Shown: positions 56,563-64,000 of the stretch, piece by piece | How the letters are laid out: each line of letters starts with the position of its first letter | How positions within the stretch are numbered: the stretch's first letter is position 1 | Source of the DNA: VAXT01 sp035318925 | GTDB taxonomy: Bacteria > Actinomycetota > Thermoleophilia > Gaiellales > Gaiellaceae | Length of the DNA stretch: 64,000 nucleotides | Assembly (NCBI GenBank): GCA_035318925.1 | Contig: DATHDS010000021.1 | Span: 186,001-250,000 of the forward strand | Reading direction: 5' to 3' | Position numbers and translations under genes: made by a program | The notes under the pieces: model-generated | Told to the model about the DNA's origin: nothing | Database searches by the model: none | Seen by the model: only the letters and a program-made list of their open reading frames with translations

Positions 56563-57000
56563 TCAGTGGCCGCCGGCGAGGACGAACCAACCGAACAGCA
56601 GAAGCAGGCAAGACAGCGCCGCAGCAAGTGCCGACATGAATCGCAAACGGCCCCGGCCCGGCAGGACTGCGCTCGCGACGAGGCCGATGATCGTTGCCGA
56701 CGCCGCTGCCACGGCCAAGACGACCGGGAATGTGCCTACCGATCTTCCGGCGTGCTCCCAGTGAGACACGTCACTCGATCCGTAGTACCCATCCGCGCTC
56801 AACGCATAGAGCACGAGCCAGGCCGTTGCCAGCCCGAGCACGACCGCAAGGCCGGGCAAACCGAGACGGGTGGATTGATTGTCGGACGGTGCGAGACGCG
56901 CTGTCGAGGACAGCAGAAGGGCGGCGAGCCCGCCGATGAACACCAGCGGCAGAAACACGAAACCGGCGTACTCGGCGAAGTCGGCTAGCACGGGAGTCAT
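56563..57000 (-). CDS. Small polytopic membrane protein, unknown
   Basis: 145 residues with four helices: VLADFAEYAGFVFLPLVFIG, GLPGLAVVLGLATAWLVLYA, FPVVLAVAAASATIIGLVAS and ALAAALSCLLLLFGWFVLAG; a tyrosine-rich loop ADGYYGSSDVSHWEHAGRSV lies outside. No family recognised. ATG start 55 bases from the divergent XRE gene; the palindrome TGCTAT-G-ATAGCA lies between. It is cotranscribed with the four-helix gene just below it. Confidence 0.66.
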   Translation of the reverse strand: MTPVLADFAEYAGFVFLPLVFIGGLAALLLSSTARLAPSDNQSTRLGLPGLAVVLGLATAWLVLYALSADGYYGSSDVSHWEHAGRSVGTFPVVLAVAAASATIIGLVASAVLPGRGRLRFMSALAAALSCLLLLFGWFVLAGGH

Positions 57001-57032
57001 GACCGAATGCCTCTGTATGATGATCTCATGTT

Positions 57033-57045
57033 TGCTATGATAGCA
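57033..57045. promoter_or_regulatory. Palindromic operator between XRE regulator and membrane gene pair
   Basis: TGCTAT-G-ATAGCA, a perfect 13-base palindrome in the AT-rich 55-base divergent gap. It is 11 bases from the XRE start and about 33 bases from the other start, the usual place for a self-repressing XRE protein acting on both promoters. Confidence 0.6.
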
Positions 57046-57055
57046 GAGATGCGAT

Positions 57056-57346
57056 ATGCACACTGACACGTTCGAACGGCTCCGCGAGCGCCTCGCGCAC
57101 ATCGACCCCGATCAGGGGTGGTTCTTCGCGCGCATCGCGGAGCAGGTCACCGAGCAGCGCAAGGCGCGCGGGCTCTCCCAGAAGGAGCTGGCCGAGTTGA
57201 CGGGGACGACGCAGTCGGCGATCGCCCGGCTCGAGTCCGGCGGACGACCGCCGCGAATTGACACCCTGCTGCGGATCGCCGAGGCGCTCGACTGTGAGCT
57301 GATCGTCGAACTGCGACCGCGAACGCAAGCGAAGGGGGCCAAATGA
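57056..57346 (+). CDS. XRE-family helix-turn-helix regulator
   Basis: 96 residues. The HTH lies at 30-62: VTEQRKARGLSQKELAELTG, TTQSAIARLESGGRPPRIDT, with LLRIAEALDCELIVELRPR after it, like HigA-type antitoxins and small XRE repressors. ATG start. The stop overlaps the next start as ATGA, so the partner is the membrane/zinc-ribbon protein below, not a toxin. No RelE/HigB-like toxin frame is seen upstream. Confidence 0.85.
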   Translation: MHTDTFERLRERLAHIDPDQGWFFARIAEQVTEQRKARGLSQKELAELTGTTQSAIARLESGGRPPRIDTLLRIAEALDCELIVELRPRTQAKGAK

Positions 57347-58257
57347 CGATGAGACTCGACGTCGAGGACGTCCAGACGACCAAGGGCGAGAAGCTGCTCG
57401 CCGTCGTGCTCGCCGTCTTCTTGCTGATCGGCGGGGTCTGGGCCTACAGCAAGATCGACGACGCCGTCCGGACGTCGACGCCGCCGGACTACTCCTATCG
57501 CGGCACGCCCGCCGAACAAGCAGCTGTTGCTCGCCAGGAAGCCGCATTTGGTCGGCTCGCCCGCGCGGAGCGGGGAGCAACGAGAGCGCTGGCCAACCTC
57601 AACCTCCGACGCGAGGCCTACAACACGGCGCTGGCCGCGCATCGGCCAGAGGCCAACCAGTTGGGCAAGACGTATGACCGAGCGCAGGCGAGGCTGGCGC
57701 AGACTCGGAAGGAAGCCGCCGCTGCTCGGCGAGAAGTCGCGACGACCAGGCCGGCCGGCGACGCTGCTCAGCGACACATAGGCGATGTCCGGACGGGGCG
57801 GGCGAACCATCGAGAGTTGCTCGCATTCGTCTTCCGGCTTGCGTTCGTCTTCGCGAGCATCGCTTTCGGGTACTGGCTCCTGGCCCGGCTGCGGCGGCGA
57901 GGCTCCCGGTACTACACGGTCGGGCTGGCCTTCGTCGCCTTCGCCGCCGTCCTCGCGTTCGCGATGGCAGTCGACTACCTCACCGACTACTTCCAGCCGC
58001 TCGACTACGGCCCGCTCGCCATCTCGCTGTTCGGGATCGCCGTCACGCTACTCGCCTTCGTCGGACTTCAGCGCTATCTCGCGCGACGGATACCCCACCG
58101 CCGCGTACGCAAAGGGGAATGCCCGTTTTGCGGGTATCCGGTGCGCGGAAACGAGCACTGCGAGCGCTGCGGCCGAGAGGTGATCGCCCCGTGCGCGAGG
58201 TGCCACGAGCCACGCCGGGTCGGCGCCCTCCACTGCGGCGCCTGCGGAGCCGCCTAG
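57343..58257 (+). CDS. Membrane protein with coiled coil and C-terminal double zinc ribbon
   Basis: 304 residues: membrane helix (KLLAVVLAVFLLIGGVWAYS, residues ~14-33), a long alpha-helical outer or inner coiled coil (about 55-145, rich in Ala/Arg/Glu heptads), three further helices (LLAFVFRLAFVFASIAFGYW, TVGLAFVAFAAVLAFAMAVD, PLAISLFGIAVTLLAFVGLQ), and a C-terminal double zinc ribbon with four C-x2-C pairs (CPFC, CERC, CARC, CGAC). The whole architecture is not one I can name. ATG start overlaps the XRE stop as ATGA. A sensor for the XRE regulator is conceivable (inference). Confidence 0.72.
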   Translation: MTMRLDVEDVQTTKGEKLLAVVLAVFLLIGGVWAYSKIDDAVRTSTPPDYSYRGTPAEQAAVARQEAAFGRLARAERGATRALANLNLRREAYNTALAAHRPEANQLGKTYDRAQARLAQTRKEAAAARREVATTRPAGDAAQRHIGDVRTGRANHRELLAFVFRLAFVFASIAFGYWLLARLRRRGSRYYTVGLAFVAFAAVLAFAMAVDYLTDYFQPLDYGPLAISLFGIAVTLLAFVGLQRYLARRIPHRRVRKGECPFCGYPVRGNEHCERCGREVIAPCARCHEPRRVGALHCGACGAA

Positions 58258-59024
58258 GAGCCCGTGAACTTCGGAGGGCGCTTCTCGAGGAAGGCGTTGA
58301 CGCCTTCCCGGAAGTCGTCCGTCTCCGTGGCCGCGGTCTGGAGCAGGGCCTCGAGCTCGAGTTGCTCCTCGAGCGTGTTCGTGGCGGCTTCGGCGAAGAG
58401 GAGCTTCGTCATGCCCACCCCGCGCGTCGGCATTGCAGCCAACTGAGCCGCGAGATCCGCGGCCCGGACGGCCAGGTCGTCGTCGTCGACCACCTCGGAC
58501 ACGAGCCCCCAGGCGTGCGCCTCGGTAGCCGACAGCTTCCGGCCGGAAGTCATCCACTCGAACGCCCGCGCGTACCCCAGTAGCCGGGAGATGAAATAGG
58601 TGCCGCCCGAGTCCGGGACGAGGCCGATGCTGATGAAGGCGGGCACGAAGCTCGCCGAGTCGGCGGCGATCCGGATGTCGCAGGCGCAGGCAAATGAGAG
58701 GCCTGCCCCGGCGGCGGCGCCGTTGACGGCTGCGATGACCGGCTTCTCGAGCTCGCGGATCGCGATGACGTTCGGGTGGTAGTTGGCCCGCAGCCGGCTG
58801 CCGATGTCGCCGGGGTCCTCGCGGAACTCGGTCAAGTCCTGGCCGACGCAGAAGCCACGACCGGCTCCCGTGAGGACGACGGCACGCACGGCCGGGTCAG
58901 CCGCTTCCGCCAGGGCCGATCCAAGAGCTTGGTGCATGGCCGCGTTGAACGCGTTGAGCACGTCAGGACGATTGAGCGTGATCGTCAGCACGGCTCCGTC
59001 GCGGTTCGCCTCCACTTCGGCCAT
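58254..59024 (-). CDS. paaG: Crotonase-family isomerase, PaaG-like (ring-1,2-epoxyphenylacetyl-CoA isomerase)
   Basis: 256 residues. Oxyanion-hole residues in GRGFCVGQDLTEF and NGAAAGAGLSFACACDIRIA; instead of the hydratase glutamates there is Asp138 in ISIGLVPDSGGTYFISRLLG, the PaaG pattern for double-bond/oxepin isomerisation. The end FREGVNAFLEKRPPKFTGS is typical for crotonases. ATG start. It lies on the minus strand near paaABCD, so a place in phenylacetate breakdown is likely. Assignment of PaaG over PaaB-type homologues is based on the Asp. Confidence 0.82.
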   Translation of the reverse strand: MAEVEANRDGAVLTITLNRPDVLNAFNAAMHQALGSALAEAADPAVRAVVLTGAGRGFCVGQDLTEFREDPGDIGSRLRANYHPNVIAIRELEKPVIAAVNGAAAGAGLSFACACDIRIAADSASFVPAFISIGLVPDSGGTYFISRLLGYARAFEWMTSGRKLSATEAHAWGLVSEVVDDDDLAVRAADLAAQLAAMPTRGVGMTKLLFAEAATNTLEEQLELEALLQTAATETDDFREGVNAFLEKRPPKFTGS

Positions 59025-59062
59025 CGCGCGCAGCCTATAACCGGATTGCTAGCTTCGAAGCC

Positions 59063-60031
59063 GTGCCGGAACTGAACTTCATCGCCGATCCGCCGAGCGA
59101 TGCCGAGGTGCTCGACGCGTACTCGCACGCGGTCACGTCCGTCGCCGAGCGGCTTGCTCCCTCGGTCGCCAGCCTCCGCGTCTCGCGCCGTGTCCGCGGA
59201 GGCCGCAGGCTCGACGGAGGCGGCAGCGCCGTCGTCATCACCCCTGACGGGTTCCTGCTCACCTCGGCGCACGTCGTCGCCCGGACCGACGGCTCCGGCC
59301 GTGCCTCGTTCGTCGACGGGAGCGAGCACGAGTTCACGCTCGTCGGCGCCGATCCGCTCTCCGATCTCGCCGTCCTCCGTCTCGACGCGAGCGACCTCAC
59401 GGCAGCGGAGCTCGGCGACGCCGACCGGCTGCGCGTCGGCCAGCTCGTGGTCGCGATCGGCAGCCCGCTCGGCTTCGGCGGAACGCTGACGGCCGGCGTC
59501 GTCTCGGCCCTCGGCCGCTCGCTCCCGGTTCCGCAGGGCCGCGTCGTCGAGAACGTGATCCAGACCGACGCGGCGCTCAACCCCGGCAACTCGGGCGGCG
59601 CGCTCGCCAACTCGCAGGCGCAGGTGATCGGAATCAACACGGCGGTCGCCGGGCTCGGGCTCGGCCTTGCCGTCCCGATCGACGAGGCGACTCGCAAGAT
59701 CATCGCCGCCCTGATGAGCGAGGGGCGCTTTCGGCGCGCCTACATCGGGATCGCCGGCGGCTCACGGCCGCTCCCGCCGCGGCTTGCCTCGCGGCTCGGG
59801 CGCCAGTCCGCGATCGAGGTCGTCGAGGTGATGGACGGAAGCCCCGCCCACGACGCGGGCCTGCGGGCCGAGGACCTGATCGTCGAGGTCGACGGCGTCG
59901 CGGTCGAGCAGGTGAACGACCTCCAGCGCCTGATGGCGGGCGAGCGAATCGGCCGCAGCGCGACGATGCAGGTCGTGCGCGGCGGGGACTCGATCTCGGT
60001 CGAGATCGTCCCTGCCGAGCTCAGCGTCTAA
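59063..60031 (+). CDS. HtrA/DegP-type trypsin-like serine protease with one PDZ domain, cytoplasmic form
   Basis: 322 residues. Catalytic triad His70 (LTSAHVVART), Asp101 (DPLSDLAVLRLD) and Ser177 (ALNPGNSGGALA); the PDZ domain covers about 230-320 (YIGIAGGSRPLPPRLASRLG, VVEVMDGSPAHDAGLRAEDL). It begins MPELNFIADPPSDAEVLDAY with no signal peptide or anchor, unlike most HtrA proteins, so it should act in the cytoplasm. GTG start. Stand-alone transcript, its end overlapping the convergent GerW-like gene by 11 bases. Confidence 0.88.
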   Translation: MPELNFIADPPSDAEVLDAYSHAVTSVAERLAPSVASLRVSRRVRGGRRLDGGGSAVVITPDGFLLTSAHVVARTDGSGRASFVDGSEHEFTLVGADPLSDLAVLRLDASDLTAAELGDADRLRVGQLVVAIGSPLGFGGTLTAGVVSALGRSLPVPQGRVVENVIQTDAALNPGNSGGALANSQAQVIGINTAVAGLGLGLAVPIDEATRKIIAALMSEGRFRRAYIGIAGGSRPLPPRLASRLGRQSAIEVVEVMDGSPAHDAGLRAEDLIVEVDGVAVEQVNDLQRLMAGERIGRSATMQVVRGGDSISVEIVPAELSV

Positions 60032-60320
60032 GCCTCCAGAGGGCGAAGACCGCAAGCCCGGCAAGAAGGATCAGTCCTGGATCGATCGCCGGCTTCCACG
60101 TCACCTCCCCGTCCTTGATCACGAAGACACCAGCCGGCTTGGCCGTCAGGCCGAAACCGGCGCCGCCATTGTTCTCGTCGTCGCCGCCTCCGCCTCCGCC
60201 GCCGACCACCCTCGCGACGGGCACCACGGTCACGCCCCCATTCTCGATCGGGTCGCCGAAGACGCGCTTGACCGACATTGCGTCGCGGGCTCCCCCGAGG
60301 ATCTCGTCGATGTTCGGCAT
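60021..60320 (-). CDS. GerW/YtfJ family protein
   Basis: 99 residues: NIDEILGGARDAMSVKRVFG, GDPIENGGVTVVPVARVVGG, a seven-glycine run, GFGLTAKPAGVFVIKDGEVT, and a C-terminal helix (ILLAGLAVFALWRLRR). This is the GerW (YtfJ) pattern known in spore-forming Firmicutes, with homologues in non-spore-forming actinobacteria. ATG at 60320 has GGGAGAG before it. The function outside spores is unknown. It follows the crotonase gene by two bases. Confidence 0.83.
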   Translation of the reverse strand: MPNIDEILGGARDAMSVKRVFGDPIENGGVTVVPVARVVGGGGGGGDDENNGGAGFGLTAKPAGVFVIKDGEVTWKPAIDPGLILLAGLAVFALWRLRR

Positions 60321-60322
60321 CG

Positions 60323-61093
60323 TCACTCTCCCTTGAACTCGGGTTTTCGCTTTTCGAGGAAGGCATTCAACCCTTCCTTCGTGTCCTCCGACGCGAACGC
60401 AAGGTAGAGGAGCCGCCGCTCGTACTCGAGGCCGAGCTGGAGCGGGCCCTCGTAAGCCCGGTCGATGCCTTCCTTTGCAAGCCGGGTCGCGATCGGAGCC
60501 TTGGACGCGATCTCCTGTGCCAGCTTCTTGGCCTCGTCGAGCCAGTCCGCTTCGCCTACGACTCGCGCGACGAGGCCGGCCGCCAGCGCCTCCGGCGCGG
60601 AGAGGAACCGACCGCTGAGGATCACGTCCATCGCAAGCGCCTTGCCGACCGCACGCGTCAGTCGCTGCGTCCCGCCGGCCCCGGGGATGACGCCGACGCC
60701 GGTCTCGGGTTGCCCGAACTTCGCCGTCTCGGAGGCGACGATCAGATCGCAGGCCATGGCCAGCTCGCAGCCGCCGCCGAGGCAGTAGCCCGAGACTGCC
60801 GCGACGAGGGGCGTCCAGAGCGCGCGGATCGAGTCCCAGCGATCGATCCGCCGCTGGTAGTAGAGGTCGATCGCCGAGGTGCGCGCGAGCTCCGCGATGT
60901 CCGCGCCGGCGGCGAAGGCCTTGTCGTTGCCGCCGAGCACGATGCAGCGCACGGCGTCGTCCCGGTCGAGCTCCACGAGCGTGCTCACGAGCTCCTCCAT
61001 CAGCTCGTCCGAGAGCGCGTTCAGCGCGTCCGGGCGGTTGAGGAGCACGACCGCGATCGGGTCGTCCCGCTCGACGAGGACGAGGTCGGTCAC
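60323..61093 (-). CDS. Enoyl-CoA hydratase (PaaF/EchA-like)
   Basis: 256 residues with both catalytic glutamates: Glu110 in SGYCLGGGCELAMACDLIVA and Glu130 in FGQPETGVGVIPGAGGTQRL; oxyanion loop FAAGADIAEL; end EGLNAFLEKRKPEFKGE. It hydrates trans-2-enoyl-CoA. The GTG start overlaps the upstream crotonase stop as GTGA. With PaaG and other crotonases it suits beta-oxidation of phenylacetate products or fatty acids. Confidence 0.9.
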   Translation of the reverse strand: MTDLVLVERDDPIAVVLLNRPDALNALSDELMEELVSTLVELDRDDAVRCIVLGGNDKAFAAGADIAELARTSAIDLYYQRRIDRWDSIRALWTPLVAAVSGYCLGGGCELAMACDLIVASETAKFGQPETGVGVIPGAGGTQRLTRAVGKALAMDVILSGRFLSAPEALAAGLVARVVGEADWLDEAKKLAQEIASKAPIATRLAKEGIDRAYEGPLQLGLEYERRLLYLAFASEDTKEGLNAFLEKRKPEFKGE

Positions 61094-61902
61094 TTCTTCT
61101 TGTCCACGAAGCGCTTGATCGCCGCCTTCGGCTCGTCGGTCGCCATCGAGAGCGCGAGCCAGTCGCGGGCGTGGTTGATCGTCTCGTGCCACGCGAGGTC
61201 TTTCCAGAAGTTCAGGTGCTGCTTCGCGTACCGGGTCGTCTGCGGGAGCTTGCGAGCGAGGTTCTCGACCATGCGGTCGACCTCGGCATCGAGCTCGGCC
61301 GCTGGAACGACTCGGTTCACGAGCCCCCACTCCTCGCATTTCTGTGCCGGGATCTCCTCGCACATGAGGACGATCTCCCGCGCGCGGCGGTCGCCGACCA
61401 TGATCGTCAGCCATTGCGTCGCGCCACCGGCGGGAACGGAGCCGTGCTCGGGCCCCACGTGGCGGATGAACGTGTCGTCGACCATGACGGCGAGGTCGCA
61501 CGCCATCTGGAACTCGTTCCCGCCGCCGACCGCGATGCCGTTGATACGCGCGACCGTCGGCTTGCCGATCTCCCGCAGCCGGTCGTGCGCATCCTTGAAC
61601 GCGCCGAACCACTTCCAGTACTCGTTCGGCTTGTCGAGGTAGTCCTCGGCCCAGGAGCTGAGGTCGGCGCCGACGCAGAAGGCCCGGCCGGCTCCCGTCA
61701 GGACGACGACGCGGATCTCGTCGTCCCAGGAAGCGTCCTCGCACGCGCGCGCGAGCTCCCTGAGCATCTGGAAGTCGAACGCGTTCAGGATCTCCGGGCG
61801 GTTGAACGTGATCGTCGCCCGCGGGGGAGCCTTCTCGTACACGATCTTCTCGAAGCCGAGCTCCTCGGGCGCGCGCGGGCTTGGATACGTCGGCTCAGCC
61901 AA
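61090..61902 (-). CDS. Crotonase-family hydratase/hydrolase (BadI/MenB-like subgroup)
   Basis: 270 residues from a TTG that overlaps the EthD gene end. FEKIVYEKAPPRATITFNRP, GRAFCVGADLSSWAEDYLDK, INGIAVGGGNEFQMACDLAV and VGPEHGSVPAGGATQWL; C-terminal ARDWLALSMATDEPKAAIKR. The GPEHGSVPAGG segment and YEKAPP start recall BadI and MenB-like enzymes more than simple hydratases, so it may open or hydrate a cyclic CoA ester. Glu in GGGNEFQMA is kept. Subfamily is unsure; crotonase fold is certain. Confidence 0.8.
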   Translation of the reverse strand: MAEPTYPSPRAPEELGFEKIVYEKAPPRATITFNRPEILNAFDFQMLRELARACEDASWDDEIRVVVLTGAGRAFCVGADLSSWAEDYLDKPNEYWKWFGAFKDAHDRLREIGKPTVARINGIAVGGGNEFQMACDLAVMVDDTFIRHVGPEHGSVPAGGATQWLTIMVGDRRAREIVLMCEEIPAQKCEEWGLVNRVVPAAELDAEVDRMVENLARKLPQTTRYAKQHLNFWKDLAWHETINHARDWLALSMATDEPKAAIKRFVDKKK

Positions 61903-62173
61903 TGTCGGCGAAGTGGACGTGGAACGGCACGCCCATCTCCATCGCGTCCTTGCCGGTGGCCATGAACTCGTCGGTGCGCGCGGCCGCCTTGAACGCGTCC
62001 ATGTCGGGAAACTCCCATTCTGCGTAGTAGCGGTACTGCGGCTCACCCATCGGTGCGCCGAAGATCCGCCCATGCCGGAAGGTTGATCCGGGCACCTTGC
62101 GGCAGAGCTCGGCGTGCTGCTCGTAGCGCTCCGCGTCGGGCTCGGATTCGTAGACCACGAAAGCTCTGACCAT
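61895..62173 (-). CDS. EthD-domain dimeric alpha/beta-barrel protein
   Basis: 92 residues: MVRAFVVYESEPDAERYEQH, ELCRKVPGSTFRHGRIFGAP, QYRYYAEWEFPDMDAFKAAA, and EFMATGKDAMEMGVPFHVHF. This is the EthD pattern found beside aromatic and ether degradation genes. ATG start with GGAGGGGGA just before it. It opens the three-gene EthD-crotonase-crotonase operon. Confidence 0.82.
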   Translation of the reverse strand: MVRAFVVYESEPDAERYEQHAELCRKVPGSTFRHGRIFGAPMGEPQYRYYAEWEFPDMDAFKAAARTDEFMATGKDAMEMGVPFHVHFADIG

Positions 62174-62301
62174 TCCCCCTCCTGGTTCGATGACGGGCGC
62201 GAGCCTATCGTTCAGGCGTAGCCCGCGGTAGGACCGGCAACACGTCGAAATAGGCCACACGGCCCATTGCCGAACGGTCGCATCGTCGGCAGCCTAGAGA
62301 C

Positions 62302-63084
62302 GTGCAGGCAACAGGACTCGCCGCGGTCCTTGTGCGGGCGGATTCGACCCCGCTGCCGCTGCTCGGCGGAATGGCGCGGCCGGACGGCGTCGTCATCGCC
62401 AGCGAGCGCTACTTCGCCTTCGCCGGGCGGGACGGATCGCTGCTCGAGGGCGTCATGCCGCGCGTGCCGCGGGTCGTCGGACGCCTGCCGCTCGTGCGTG
62501 GCCTGACGCGCCTCGGGATGTCCTTCTCGCCGCTGATGCAACGCGGCGGAGTGGCCGGTCGCCGCGAGCGGGTCTTGCTGACCGCCGTGCTCCTGTCACC
62601 GGCGCTCCTTGCCTTCTTCTCGGGCACGGCGACCCTCGTCGCCGGCCTCCTCATGACCGGAGCGATGCTCGCCTGGATCCTGCGGGGACGGACGCTATAC
62701 CTGCACGGAGCCGAGCACCGCGCGATCGCCGCAGCAGAGCAAGGCACTCTCACCGCCACGTGGGCGGGCGAGGCGAAGCCGTCCCGGTTCGCGCTTCGCT
62801 GCGGGACGAACTTCGTCGCGCTCGTGCTCCCCGTCGGTCTCGTCGCTGACCGCCTCTGGCCCTTCGCTCCGGCCCTCTGGACGCCGATCGTCGTCGCGGT
62901 GCTCGCGCTCGCGGTCTCGATGGAGCTCTGGCGGGTGGTGCAGGGCTCGACGCGTCCGGCCGCGCGTTTCTTCCTCTATCCGGGCCTCGCCCTGCAGCGG
63001 CTGACGACCCGCGAGCCGAGCCTGGACGAGACACGGCTCGCGCTCACGGCCGCCGGGTCCGTTCTGCGCCGAGAGCTCGGCTAG
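62302..63084 (+). CDS. DUF1385 family membrane protein
   Basis: 260 residues. DUF1385 core with helices LLTAVLLSPALLAFFSGTAT and LVAGLLMTGAMLAWILRGRT, then the signature YLHGAEHRAIAAAEQGTL, FALRCGTNFVALVLPVGLVA, and the end RFFLYPGLALQRLTTREPSL, as in YqhQ-like proteins. Function unknown. GTG start seven bases after an in-frame stop region, no Shine-Dalgarno seen. Its stop overlaps that of the convergent MFS gene. Confidence 0.85.
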   Translation: MQATGLAAVLVRADSTPLPLLGGMARPDGVVIASERYFAFAGRDGSLLEGVMPRVPRVVGRLPLVRGLTRLGMSFSPLMQRGGVAGRRERVLLTAVLLSPALLAFFSGTATLVAGLLMTGAMLAWILRGRTLYLHGAEHRAIAAAEQGTLTATWAGEAKPSRFALRCGTNFVALVLPVGLVADRLWPFAPALWTPIVVAVLALAVSMELWRVVQGSTRPAARFFLYPGLALQRLTTREPSLDETRLALTAAGSVLRRELG

Positions 63085-64000
63085 CCGCTGATCTCGGGCA
63101 GGCGTCCCAGCAGATACCAGCCCACGAGCGGTCCGATCGAGGCGAGCGCGAAGCCGGTTCGCCACGAGGTCGTCTCCACGATGTAGGCGAAACCGGCGGG
63201 GACGAGGACTCCGAGCACCGCTAGCGTCGTCTGCTGGAAGCCGATCGCGGCGCCGCTCCGCGCGCGGCCTGCAAGCTCGGCCGCAGCTGTCACCGAAAGG
63301 CCGTTCCACGCCATCGAGATCGCGCCCGCAACCACCATCACCGGTACGACGACCGCCACCGGCGCATGCGTCACGACGGCCGTCAGCAGCACGCCGGCAG
63401 CGCTCGCAAGCCCAATCCAGCGCAGCGGGCGGATGCGCGCCTGCATGGCGTCCGAGATGCGCCCGGCCGAGATCCTCGTCACGACGGCGCCCACCTGGAG
63501 CACAGCGAGGACTGCCGCCGCAGCTCCCTGACTGAGCCCGTGGACGTCATGCAGGAACAGGACGAGGAAGGCGGTGAGCGAGATCTGGGCGAAGAGGTAG
63601 AGGCCGCTGCCCGTGGAGAGCACCCAAAGGCGCGAGTCTCGAAGCGTCCAATCGACGTCCTCGGCCTCGAGCTCCTGCTCGGGTCGCCCGGTCTCCCGAA
63701 CCGCTCCAGCGGCGACAGCCGCGGCCACCACGCAGATCGCGCCCATGAAGATGAACGACACCTTCAGCCCGCCGGCGCCGTTCACGGCCGGCAAGGTGAG
63801 AGCGGCGAGCGCTCCTCCGACCGGAATCGCGGTCTGCCGGACGCCGAGCGCGAACCCTCGCTCCCGGGCAGGGAACCAGTGCATCACCGCACGGCCGCTC
63901 GCCGCGTTCACGCTCGCGCCCATGCCGCCGGCGACGGCGAGGAGCAGGACGAGCGAGAGGAACGTGTGCGCCCAGCCAGCAGCCGCCACGAGCACGCCGC
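63081..64000 (-). CDS. MFS transporter, N-terminus beyond the window
   Basis: The C-terminal ~306 residues of a major facilitator: helix pair with loop GRAVMHWFPARERGFALGVR, QTAIPVGGALAALTLPAV, a cytoplasmic loop with EQELEAEDVDWTLRDSRLWV, then six helices including ISLTAFLVLFLHDVHGLSQG, AAAAVLAVLQVGAVVTRISA and GRISDAMQARIRPLRWIGLA. The pattern resembles NarK/OPA- or CynX-type antiporter families; substrate unknown. The first 100 or so residues are cut off. Confidence 0.8.
   Translation of the reverse strand, partial: GVLVAAAGWAHTFLSLVLLLAVAGGMGASVNAASGRAVMHWFPARERGFALGVRQTAIPVGGALAALTLPAVNGAGGLKVSFIFMGAICVVAAAVAAGAVRETGRPEQELEAEDVDWTLRDSRLWVLSTGSGLYLFAQISLTAFLVLFLHDVHGLSQGAAAAVLAVLQVGAVVTRISAGRISDAMQARIRPLRWIGLASAAGVLLTAVVTHAPVAVVVPVMVVAGAISMAWNGLSVTAAAELAGRARSGAAIGFQQTTLAVLGVLVPAGFAYIVETTSWRTGFALASIGPLVGWYLLGRLPEISG

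Noticed and set aside
57056..58257. XRE gene as the antitoxin of a toxin-antitoxin pair
   Set aside because: No RelE/HigB/HipA-like partner is present; the coupled gene is a polytopic zinc-ribbon membrane protein.
1..64000. tRNA, rRNA, CRISPR arrays, insertion sequences, phage genes or plasmid origins
   Set aside because: All gaps are shorter than about 270 bases and contain none of the expected structures; no transposase or integrase motif was seen.

Overview
The window is very GC-rich, gene-dense bacterial DNA with short intergenic gaps and many 1-4 base stop/start overlaps (ATGA, GTGA, TGATG, CTGA). The gene content fits a deep-branching, high-GC aerobic actinobacterium of the Thermoleophilia/Gaiellales kind: futalosine-route menaquinone genes, a menaquinol:cytochrome c reductase, a phenylacetyl-CoA pathway, UvrD2 with an HRDC domain, a GerW-like protein and large secreted propeller proteins. 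This placement is inferred from gene content; no rRNA or tRNA gene was seen.

Layout. 1-11.2 kb: cell-surface polysaccharide genes (DUF354 and GT2 glycosyltransferase, an EamA/SMR-type membrane protein, a FlaA1/WbpM-like epimerase/dehydratase, a DegT aminotransferase, DedA, a phosphodiester glycosidase and a secreted repeat protein with a PASTA-like end), with uvrD2 among them. 11.3-23.2 kb: one minus-strand run that makes and uses menaquinone, from a cyclase/NB-ARC/TPR regulator through ubiD, qcrA-qcrB-qcrC, ubiX, menG, a polyprenyl diphosphate synthase and mqnE-mqnA-mqnC. 23.2-27.4 kb: hemL and hemB with two small unknown genes and an AI-2E-type exporter. 27.5-36.2 kb: a degenerate M23 protein and a YmdB-type phosphoesterase, polytopic glycosyltransferases with GtrA, acyP-pcm-phosphodiesterase, a thioredoxin-like protein without CxxC and a CHRD protein. 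36.3-40.7 kb: a branched-chain/pyruvate-type 2-oxoacid dehydrogenase operon interrupted by an acetamidase and a HIRAN protein. 40.7-46.3 kb: the MoxR-DUF58-DUF4129 cluster and a diacylglycerol-kinase-like gene. 46.4-53.0 kb: two very large secreted propeller proteins. 53.1-62.2 kb: phenylacetate catabolism (TetR/PaaR-like regulator, paaABCD, paaG, two more crotonases), a probable selenoprotein, an XRE/zinc-ribbon membrane module, HtrA and GerW. 62.3-64 kb: a DUF1385 protein and a truncated MFS transporter.

Most notable observations. (1) A 73-residue SelW/Rdx-type gene directly after paaD has an in-frame UGA exactly at the second redox position of a CxxU motif, followed by a hairpin that meets the usual bacterial SECIS description; it would be missed by normal gene callers. 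(2) A family of short palindromic repeats (core TGTCC-n-GGACC-n-GGTCC-n-GGACA) sits between genes and also in frame inside paaD, the E2 gene and the start of mqnC, with an unrelated hairpin inside the start of mqnA. (3) Several genes appear to start at CTG, mostly overlapping the previous stop as CTGA: a YmdB-type gene, a diacylglycerol-kinase-like gene, hemL and a MoxR-cluster membrane gene. (4) The 3' end of moxR is tandemly duplicated in front of the DUF58 gene.
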